Assembly: GCA_905214855.1 (NCBI GenBank)
Contig: CAJMNU010000078.1
Coordinates: forward strand, 1 to 6,863
Length of the DNA stretch: 6,863 nucleotides
Direction: 5' to 3'
From: an uncultured bacterium
Lineage (GTDB): Bacteria > Bacillota > Clostridia > Lachnospirales > Lachnospiraceae
A model generated the notes under the pieces. It saw only the letters and a list, made by a program, of their open reading frames with translations. It did not search any database and was not told the origin of the DNA. Positions 1 through 5,864 of this stretch are shown in pieces (positions within the stretch are counted from its first letter, which is position 1; each line of letters starts with the position of its first letter). Made by a program: the position numbers and the translations under genes.

Positions 1-2517
1 CCGGTCGGGGTGCATACAGGCGACAGTATCGTAGTTGCTCCATCTCAGACATTAGGGGACAAAGAATATCAGATGCTGCGTACGTCTGCACTGAATATCA
101 TCAGTGAGCTGAAAATTACCGGAGGATGTAATGTACAGTTTGCTTTACATCCAACCAGTTTTGAATACTGTGTCATTGAGGTAAATCCGCGTGTAAGCCG
201 TTCTTCAGCACTTGCTTCAAAAGCTACCGGATATCCAATTGCAAAGGTGGCAGCAAAGATCGCACTCGGTTATACTCTGGATGAGATCAAAAATGCAGTA
301 ACACAGAAGACATATGCAAGTTTTGAGCCAATGCTTGATTATTGCGTTGTGAAGATGCCAAGACTTCCGTTTGATAAATTTATCAGTGCCAAGAGAAAAT
401 TGGGAACACAGATGAAGGCAACTGGTGAAGTTATGAGCATCTGTACCAACTTTGAGGGAGCATTGATGAAAGCAATCCGCTCTTTGGAGCAGCATGTAGA
501 CAGCCTGATGTCGTATGATTTCTCTAAAATGGGTGAAGAGGAACTGATCCGTCAGCTGTATGTAGTGGATGACAGGAGAATCTGGGTTATTGCTGAGGCA
601 CTCCGTCGTGGTATTGGTTTTGAAAAGATCCATGAAATTACAAAGATTGACAATTGGTTTATTGATAAGCTGGCAATTTTAGTCGAGATGGAGCAGGAAT
701 TGAAGCAGGTAGGAAAAGCAGTACAATCCGGGACACCTGCAGCACATGCACTCAATGTAGAATTACTGGCTGAAGCGAAAAGAATAGAATTCCCAGATAC
801 GGTGATCGCACGTTTGACTCATATTGAACAGGCAGAAATCAGAGCGATGCGTTATGAACATGGGATTTGTGCTGCGTATAAGATGGTAGACACTTGTGCG
901 GCAGAATTTGAGGCAGCGACACCATATTATTATTCTTGTTTTGGAAGTGAAAACGAGGCAGAGGGAAAAAGTGACAAAAAGAAAGTATTAGTATTGGGAT
1001 CTGGACCGATCCGAATTGGACAGGGAATTGAGTTTGATTTCTGTTCTGTTCACAGTACATGGGCATTCAAAAAAGAAGGATATGAGACAATTATCATCAA
1101 TAACAATCCTGAGACTGTCAGCACAGATTTTGATATTGCAGATAAACTCTATTTCGAACCACTGACTCCGGAAGATGTAGAGAGTATTGTAGATATTGAA
1201 AAGCCAGATGGAGCAGTCGTACAGTTTGGTGGACAGACTGCAATTAAACTGACAGAGGCACTGATGAAGATGGGAGTGCCGATTTTGGGAACAGATGCAA
1301 AAGATGTGGATGCAGCAGAAGATCGTGAGTTATTTGATGAGATTTTGGAGAAGTGTGGAATCCCAAGACCTGCAGGACATACCGTATTTACAGCTGAAGA
1401 AGCAAAAAAAGCAGCTCATGAATTGGGATATCCAGTTTTAGTTCGTCCATCTTATGTCCTTGGCGGTCAGGGAATGCAGATTGCCATTAGCGATCAGGAT
1501 ATCGATGAGTTTATTGGGATCATCAATCAGATCGCACAGGAACATCCGATCCTTGTAGATAAGTATATCAGAGGAAAGGAAATTGAAGTGGATGCCATCT
1601 GTGATGGCAGGGATATCTTGATCCCTGGAATTATGGAGCATATTGAGAGAACAGGAATCCATTCAGGAGACAGTATTTCTGTATACCCAGCACCGAGTAT
1701 CAGTGAGAAAAATCGTACAACAATTGTGGAATACACTGAGAAATTGGCGCGTGCACTCCATGTAAAAGGTATGATTAATATTCAGTTTATTGTAGATGGG
1801 GACGATGTGTATATCATAGAGGTCAACCCTCGTTCTTCCCGTACTGTTCCTTACATTAGTAAAGTAACAGGAATTCCGATTGTACCATTGGCGACACAGA
1901 TTATCTGTGGTCATACCATACGTGAGCTAGGATATACTCCGGGACTTCAGCCCTCAGCAGATCTGATCGCAATTAAGATGCCAGTATTTTCCTTTGAGAA
2001 AATCCGTGGAGCAGATATTAGTTTAGGACCTGAAATGAAATCAACTGGAGAGTGTCTTGGTATTGCGAAGACATTCAATGAGGCATTATATAAGGCATTC
2101 CAGGGAGCTGGGATTAAACTTCCTAAATACAAAAATATGATCATTACTGTAAAAGATGCAGATAAGGCAGATATTGTTCCGATCGCAAAACGATTTGAAA
2201 TGCTGGGATATAAAATTTTTGCAACAAAAGGAACTGCAAAAGCATTGGAAGATGGTGGAGTAAAGGCAATCCGTGTCAATAAGATTGAACAGGAATCTCC
2301 AAACCTGATGGATCTGATTTTAGGACATGAAATCGATCTGGTTATTGATACACCTCCACAGGGTGTAGACAGAAGCCATGATGGTTTCTTGATCAGGCGG
2401 AATGCAATTGAAACAGGTGTCAATGTGTTGACTTCTCTGGATACAGCAGAGGCATTGGTCACCAGTATGGAAAATAGAGCAAACGAACTGACATTGATTG
2501 ATATTGCAAAACTTTAA
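1..2517 (+). CDS. carB: Carbamoyl-phosphate synthase large subunit, 5'-truncated by window edge
   Basis: CarB makes carbamoyl phosphate from bicarbonate, two ATP and ammonia delivered by CarA, feeding cytosolic pyrimidine and arginine synthesis. The frame is open from base 1, so 838 residues are visible of a usual ~1,070; by alignment from memory to E. coli CarB, roughly 235-240 N-terminal residues lie outside. Visible in order: the end of the first ATP-grasp domain with HTGDS (5-9) and the metal-binding IEVNP motif (E60, N62); the helical oligomerisation region (~165-325); the second ATP-grasp domain opening with GSGPIRIGQG (~332-341) and carrying its own EVNPRSSR (E607, N609); and the MGS-like allosteric domain (~701-838). 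The C-terminus reaches the expected length. A seven-A run at 1404-1410 is read through in frame, so the gene looks intact. Identity is very secure. Whether carA lies just upstream cannot be seen. Confidence 0.98.
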   Translation, partial: PVGVHTGDSIVVAPSQTLGDKEYQMLRTSALNIISELKITGGCNVQFALHPTSFEYCVIEVNPRVSRSSALASKATGYPIAKVAAKIALGYTLDEIKNAVTQKTYASFEPMLDYCVVKMPRLPFDKFISAKRKLGTQMKATGEVMSICTNFEGALMKAIRSLEQHVDSLMSYDFSKMGEEELIRQLYVVDDRRIWVIAEALRRGIGFEKIHEITKIDNWFIDKLAILVEMEQELKQVGKAVQSGTPAAHALNVELLAEAKRIEFPDTVIARLTHIEQAEIRAMRYEHGICAAYKMVDTCAAEFEAATPYYYSCFGSENEAEGKSDKKKVLVLGSGPIRIGQGIEFDFCSVHSTWAFKKEGYETIIINNNPETVSTDFDIADKLYFEPLTPEDVESIVDIEKPDGAVVQFGGQTAIKLTEALMKMGVPILGTDAKDVDAAEDRELFDEILEKCGIPRPAGHTVFTAEEAKKAAHELGYPVLVRPSYVLGGQGMQIAISDQDIDEFIGIINQIAQEHPILVDKYIRGKEIEVDAICDGRDILIPGIMEHIERTGIHSGDSISVYPAPSISEKNRTTIVEYTEKLARALHVKGMINIQFIVDGDDVYIIEVNPRSSRTVPYISKVTGIPIVPLATQIICGHTIRELGYTPGLQPSADLIAIKMPVFSFEKIRGADISLGPEMKSTGECLGIAKTFNEALYKAFQGAGIKLPKYKNMIITVKDADKADIVPIAKRFEMLGYKIFATKGTAKALEDGGVKAIRVNKIEQESPNLMDLILGHEIDLVIDTPPQGVDRSHDGFLIRRNAIETGVNVLTSLDTAEALVTSMENRANELTLIDIAKL

Positions 2518-2593
2518 TATTGTGTCAAATCAGAATATATCCATAAAAATATGTAAGCCTATAAGGGGTATCGCTCTCTGAGCTATTATATAA

Positions 2594-2657
2594 GAGGTAT
2601 AGAAGGCGGCATAACCTCCAGCAGTCAGGTGGGAGAGGGAAAAGCCGCCTTTTATCT
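2594..2657 (+). terminator. GC-rich stem after carB, probable terminator (possible pseudoknot)
   Basis: Bases 2599-2610 pair with 2644-2655 as a 12-bp helix with one G-T wobble, built around GGCGGC/GCCGCC. The 3' arm runs straight into TTTTATCTT, which fits intrinsic termination of carB 77-140 bases after its stop. The 33-base loop is unusually long for a simple terminator. GAGGTAT (2594-2600) can also pair with ATAACCTC (2611-2618, one bulged A) while GGCGGC in its loop still pairs with GCCGCC, which gives H-type pseudoknot geometry. Seen directly: the complementarities. Inferred: the terminator role. It matches no riboswitch class I can recall. Confidence 0.6.
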
Positions 2658-2686
2658 TGAAGGAAAGATAAAAAAGAGTATATAAT
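2657..2686 (+). promoter_or_regulatory. Candidate sigma-70/A promoter for the GGDEF-EAL gene
   Basis: TTGAAG (2657-2662), an 18-base spacer and a perfect TATAAT (2681-2686) predict a transcript start near 2693. That start lies downstream of the GTG at 2691, so translation would begin at the ATG at 2733. The -35 box lies inside a 9-bp perfect inverted repeat (2650-2658 with 2665-2673). The -35 matches 4 of 6 consensus bases, so this is plausible but unproven. Confidence 0.5.
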
Positions 2687-2732
2687 AACAGTGAAAAGAA
2701 AATGGATATTTTTTATCAGAACTGAGAGAAAT

Positions 2733-4433
2733 ATGACAAAAGAGATGATAAAGGGAATGGAAAAGGTATACGGGGAGAGTGAGCGGACTGTGATAGGCAG
2801 GGAAAAACTAAGCAAGTTCATGACACTTTTAAAACGAAATGGGATTCGTTTGTTTGAGTATAATATCAACACAGATCATATAACAATTTATGAAGAAGAG
2901 GAAAGTCGGGAAAAAGCAATCTCACAGTTTCTTTCTCATATAGAAAATAGTCAGGATCTGTTTCCTGATGATTGTCAAAATATGATCATGCTCTTTCGTG
3001 GAGAAAGCAAAGAACCATTGGAGATCAGTTATAGGCAAGATGGAAAGTTTATTAGAAAACGGATTGATGTGAAATATTTTGATGATACAAAGAAGTGTCT
3101 GCTTGGATGTATCCAGGATATCACGGAGATTGTGGAGAGAGAAAAGATTTTGGAAAGACAGGCAAAAACAGATTCTCTTACAGGTCTTTTATCTTTTGCT
3201 TTTTTTCAGAGAAGAAGTAGAGCGTAAAATTGTAGCAGGCTATACGAAGCCATATGTTATGTTCAGTACGGATTTTGAAAATTTTAAATATTTTAATCAA
3301 AAATATACATATAGTCAGGGAGATCAGTTCCTGAGAGAATTCAGCAGTTATGTTATGGGTTGGCTTCCTGTGGAGAATGGAACTTACTTTTGCCGCGTCA
3401 TTGCAGATCAGTTTCTGATTTTCTTTCCCTATCAGGGAAAAAAAGATATTGTGGAATATATCCAGAAATTGAATGAAGATTTTATCAAAACACAAGAAGC
3501 AAAATATCCACATGTGATCTTGCGTATGAGAACTGGCATTTATGTTATGGAAGAGGACTGTCTTGGGGCATCAGAGGCAATTGATGCAGCTGATTTTGCA
3601 AGAAAACAGGTGAAAGAGAGTTCAGATAGGACTGTTTGTCGTTATGACGAAAAATTAGAAGAACAGCAGCATATAAGAAATGAATTGATCAATGGAATGA
3701 CCTGTGCTATGGAAAACAGACGATTTAAATTGTATCTGCAGCCTAAGTTTTCGTTAGAAGATGGAAGGATCATAGGGGCTGAGGCGCTGGTTCGTCTGGA
3801 AAATGAAAGAGGATCTATGTTGTATCCAGATCAGTTTATTTCGCTCTATGAAGCGAATGGAAGAATTGCAGAGCTGGATTTTTACATGTTTAAACAATCC
3901 GTAGAATTTCTTGCTTATTGTAAAAAGTCGGGAAAACGTCTGATCCCGATTTCAGTCAATGCATCGGTCTTTTTGGCAAAAGATGAAAAAATGTAAATCA
4001 ATATTTTGAGATCCTGAAACAGTATCAGGTCAAGCCAGAACTTTTGGAAATTGAACTTATAGAGACTACAACAGCATCCAATCTGGAACAGGTAAAGTAT
4101 TTGTTTCATAGACTTCAGGATGGGGGAATGAAAACATCTATAGATGATTTTGGAGCTGGGTATTCTATTTTGAACACTATTGTAGATATTCCAATTAATA
4201 CAATAAAGTTGGATCGCTCTTTTATTGAACAGTGTGAAAAAACAGAGAAAGAGATTTATTTATTAAAACATCTTACATCTGTTTTAAAAGGTTTGGGATA
4301 TCAGGTGATCTGTGAGGGAATAGAGACACGGGAGCAGGCTGAACTAGTGCGTAAAATGGGATGTAATGGTGCACAGGGATATCTGTTTGCAGCTCCTATG
4401 TCAGTAGAAGAATTTGAATGCAGATATTTGTAA
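2733..4433 (+). pseudogene. PAS-GGDEF-EAL cyclic-di-GMP protein, split by two frameshifts
   Basis: Reading 2733 to the T-run at 3200-3206, then shifting forward one base, then back one base at the A-run 3986-3991, rebuilds a continuous protein of about 566 residues. It has a PAS-like sensor region (~25-140) ending in the typical DITE linker, a GGDEF domain (~145-310) and an EAL domain (~325-566). The GGDEF domain keeps DSLTGLL and DFENFK, but its signature reads IADQF (223-227), so diguanylate cyclase activity is not expected. The EAL domain keeps EAL (350-352), SVNAS, the ELIET segment, DDFGAG (from 471), KLDRSF, EGIE and GYLF. The undamaged protein would therefore be a cytosolic c-di-GMP phosphodiesterase with GGDEF as a possible GTP-sensing module. 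As given, translation stops at 3227, and the second frame stops at 3996. The start is the ATG at 2733 with a weak GAGAGA site; the GTG at 2691 lacks a site and precedes the predicted transcript start. Decay, assembly error or phase-variable slippage are all possible. Confidence 0.85.
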
Positions 4434-4458
4434 TAATAAGAAAAAATAGGGAAGGAAA

Positions 4459-4476
4459 GATAGAGGATTCTCTATC
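4459..4476 (+). promoter_or_regulatory. Hairpin covering the only purine-rich site upstream of the FNT gene
   Basis: GATAGAG (4459-4465) and CTCTATC (4470-4476) form a perfect 7-bp stem with a GATT loop. The stem and loop contain AGAGGA (4462-4467), the best Shine-Dalgarno-like string before the FNT start. It lies 21 bases from the ATG at 4489, farther than usual. No T-run follows, so it is not a terminator. A role in hiding or positioning the ribosome site is only an inference. Confidence 0.3.
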
Positions 4477-4488
4477 AGATAAAAACAA

Positions 4489-5085
4489 ATGGGAAAAAAG
4501 AAATTTATAAGTTTGTCTTTTTTGGCAGGAGCAATGGTAGGAATAGGGAATGTAGTAAACTTATCAGTGGAAGATAAGGTATTGGGAGCATTCTTGTTTA
4601 GCTTAGGACTTCTTACTATCCTTCATTTAGGATTAAACTTATATACTGGAAAAATTGGTTTAATGAGTGAAAAATTCGTGGATTATATATTGATGTTGGT
4701 ATTCAATATTTTAGGAGTGATAGTGGTATCTGTGATCATGTCCTATTGTGACAGGAATTTGGCAGGTCGATTCAGTAGCATTGCAGGTACTAAACTAGAA
4801 ACACCAGTTTTAGTTGCATTTTTTAAGAGTATATTCTGTGGAATATTGATGTATGTAGCGGTTGCAGCTTATAAAAAAGAGACAGTGGATATGATTTTTA
4901 AATGCAGCATCACGATATTGTGTGTTATGGTATTTATTTTGTCAGGATTCAGGCATTGCATAGCTGATGCGTATTGTCTGCTGTATTTGGATTCTTTTGC
5001 AGGTTTCATGAGCTATTTGGCGGTTATCTTGGGAAATACAGTGGGAGCTATTGGATTTCATGTGTTATACAGTAAGATAGATTGA
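4489..5085 (+). CDS. Short formate/nitrite transporter (FNT) family channel
   Basis: FNT proteins are pentameric inner-membrane channels for small monovalent anions such as formate, nitrite or hydrosulfide. This 198-residue protein shows six hydrophobic segments (about 8-24, 31-53, 63-85, 106-127, 137-153 and 167-194). The best family marks are LYTG (51-54), matching the ELFTG loop; GFRH-IAD (153-160), matching the GFEH-IAN segment with the central pore histidine at H156; and GNTVGAIGF (182-190) in the last helix. It is shorter than the usual ~250-285 residues, lacking the N-terminal extension. It departs from the two family signatures: the acidic residue before LYTG is N50, and the CN pair of the second signature is MY (121-122). 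The substrate cannot be called. The frame is closed by a stop at 4480, so the ATG at 4489 is the first start available, although no good ribosome site precedes it. It follows the broken EAL gene by 55 bases with no separate promoter seen, so it may share that transcript. Confidence 0.82.
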   Translation: MGKKKFISLSFLAGAMVGIGNVVNLSVEDKVLGAFLFSLGLLTILHLGLNLYTGKIGLMSEKFVDYILMLVFNILGVIVVSVIMSYCDRNLAGRFSSIAGTKLETPVLVAFFKSIFCGILMYVAVAAYKKETVDMIFKCSITILCVMVFILSGFRHCIADAYCLLYLDSFAGFMSYLAVILGNTVGAIGFHVLYSKID

Positions 5086-5133
5086 TAGTTTCTCAGTTAA
5101 AGCTAAGTTTTACGGAATAGTTGTTAAAAAGGC

Positions 5134-5162
5134 TTGCAATCCTTTAGTGTTGGTGTTATACT
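5134..5162 (+). promoter_or_regulatory. Strong sigma-70/A promoter of the rimP-nusA operon
   Basis: TTGCAA (5134-5139), exactly 17 bases, then TATACT (5157-5162), with an A/T-rich stretch just upstream (GTTAAAAA). Predicted start is near 5169, giving a ~125-base leader before rimP. Four of six -35 bases and five of six -10 bases match consensus with ideal spacing. The stretch 5086-5133 between the FNT stop and this promoter shows no convincing terminator. Confidence 0.8.
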
Positions 5163-5176
5163 AAACATGATAACAT

Positions 5177-5251
5177 GGTGGCGGCAAAAGAGTGGGCGAA
5201 AGTCCACTCTTTCTGTTTACAGAAGAAAGTGTCGGATACCTGCCGCAGACC
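5177..5251 (+). promoter_or_regulatory. Structured rimP operon leader RNA
   Basis: GGT plus GCGGCA (5177-5179, 5181-5186) pairs with TGCCGC plus ACC (5241-5246, 5249-5251), closing a domain around the hairpin at 5187-5212 and a small CTG/CAG stem (5213-5222). The closing helix directly abuts the hairpin, so the two could stack coaxially. The structure lies wholly within the predicted untranslated leader, between the transcript start and the rimP ribosome site. Pairings are seen directly; a conserved regulatory function is inferred from position. Confidence 0.5.
5187..5218 (+). terminator. Leader attenuator: GNRA-capped hairpin with interrupted U-tract
   Basis: AAAGAGTGGGC (5187-5197) and GTCCACTCTTT (5202-5212) form an 11-bp stem with one G-T wobble, capped by a GAAA tetraloop. 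The following bases, with the end of the stem, read TTTCTGTTT (5210-5218), a U-tract broken by C and G. Intrinsic terminators with interrupted U-tracts are the type that need NusA in Bacillus subtilis, where nusA is known to be autoregulated by NusA-stimulated termination in its operon leader. The same job here is an inference from shape and position. Confidence 0.6.
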
Positions 5252-5292
5252 GTTGTTTTGTGGTTTTGACAAATAGAATGGAGGTGGTCGAA

Positions 5293-5757
5293 ATGACAAG
5301 AAGAGAAGAGTATGAAGCAAAGACAGAAAAGTATCTGCTTCCTTTGATGGAAGAACATCAATTTGAATTAGTAGATGTGGAATATGTAAAAGAAGCCGGA
5401 ACTTGGTATCTGAGAGCGTATATCGATAAAGAGGGCGGAATTACGGTAGATGATTGTGAGATAATCAGTCGAAAACTGGGAGAATGGCTGGATAAAGAAG
5501 ATTTTATTGAGGATAGTTATATACTGGAGGTCAGTTCACCAGGGCTTGGTCGTCCTTTGAAGAAAGAAAAAGATTATAAAAGAAGTATAGGAAAAGATGT
5601 AGAGATCCGTTTATATCGTGCCAGAGATAAACAAAAAGAATTTATTGGAACATTGAAGGCATATGATGAAAAGTCTGTGACGATTACCTGTGATGAAGAG
5701 GATATGATATTTGAGAAGGCGGATATTGCATTGATCCGTTTAGCATTTGATTTTTAA
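5293..5757 (+). CDS. rimP: Ribosome maturation factor RimP
   Basis: RimP (YlxS/YhbC) binds the 30S subunit during assembly and is needed for its efficient maturation. The 154-residue product has the usual length. The N-terminal alpha/beta domain (~1-80) carries LVDVEYVKEAGTWYLRAYID and ITVDDCE; the family motif EVSSPGLGRPL follows, and the C-terminal SH3-like domain (~90-154) begins after LKKEKDY. The motif has G where D is common (SPGLDRPL). The ATG at 5293 is chosen because GGAGG (5280-5284) sits 8 bases upstream. The frame stays open further upstream, but those codons would overlap the leader structure and promoter, and the ATG at 5278 precedes the ribosome site. Transcription comes from the promoter at 5134-5162. 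It is followed by nusA after 107 bases, the classic operon order, though that gap contains hairpins. Confidence 0.97.
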   Translation: MTRREEYEAKTEKYLLPLMEEHQFELVDVEYVKEAGTWYLRAYIDKEGGITVDDCEIISRKLGEWLDKEDFIEDSYILEVSSPGLGRPLKKEKDYKRSIGKDVEIRLYRARDKQKEFIGTLKAYDEKSVTITCDEEDMIFEKADIALIRLAFDF

Positions 5758-5786
5758 GCGATATAATAAAAGAAAGGAAAAGCTAA

Positions 5787-5820
5787 CCAGATGAAGAACT
5801 AAGCATGGCAGATCATCTGG
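5787..5820 (+). repeat. Perfect 8-bp inverted repeat in the rimP-nusA gap
   Basis: CCAGATGA (5787-5794) and TCATCTGG (5813-5820) are exact reverse complements separated by 18 bases. The hairpin ends exactly where the next one begins (5821), so the two could stack. Its 5' arm contains an ATG (5791) that opens a three-codon reading frame ending TAA at 5802. No function is known to me. It may be part of an attenuation or mRNA-processing element upstream of nusA. Confidence 0.5.
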
Positions 5821-5845
5821 CATATACACTTGTGTATATGTTTTT
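5821..5845 (+). terminator. Terminator-like hairpin directly before nusA
   Basis: CATATACA (5821-5828) and TGTATATG (5833-5840) pair perfectly around a CTTG loop and are followed immediately by TTTTT (5841-5845), 19 bases before the nusA start codon. The stem is A/T-rich and so weak, the class of terminator that NusA stimulates in Bacillus subtilis. If functional it would lower nusA relative to rimP, possibly under NusA feedback. Structure is seen directly; partial termination is inferred. Confidence 0.5.
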
Positions 5846-5864
5846 AGCAGCAGGATACCATATT

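Noticed and set aside
1947..2462. 171-codon minus-strand open frame under carB
   Set aside because: It lies opposite the intact, strongly recognisable CarB allosteric and ATP-grasp coding region and has no family resemblance; it is a shadow of carB codons.
2691..2732. GTG start adding 14 residues to the PAS-GGDEF-EAL protein
   Set aside because: No ribosome site precedes it, it directly abuts the TATAAT box, and the predicted transcript begins just after it.
2518..2732. Cyclic-di-GMP riboswitch upstream of the GGDEF-EAL gene
   Set aside because: I looked for the conserved GEMM-I tetraloop/receptor and GGGACGCAAAG-like core and for the class II core; neither is present. Lysine, TPP, SAM, glycine and ZTP signatures also do not fit.
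3200..3991. Classical programmed -1 ribosomal frameshifting as the explanation for both breaks
   Set aside because: The first break needs +1, not the -1 that a T-run heptamer would give, and I saw no clear stimulatory structure or internal Shine-Dalgarno. Slippage in the transcript remains possible but is not shown.
4459..4476. Terminator of the GGDEF-EAL gene
   Set aside because: The 7-bp hairpin is followed by AGATAAAAAC rather than a T-run, so it does not look like an intrinsic terminator.
5134..5292. TTG start extending rimP upstream by 53 codons
   Set aside because: The extension would translate the promoter and structured leader. The ATG at 5293 has an excellent GGAGG site and gives the normal RimP length.
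5805..5864. In-frame ATG giving NusA a 20-residue N-terminal extension
   Set aside because: No Shine-Dalgarno string precedes it, the extension would encode the terminator-like hairpin, and MNKELLE at 5865 matches the family N-terminus.
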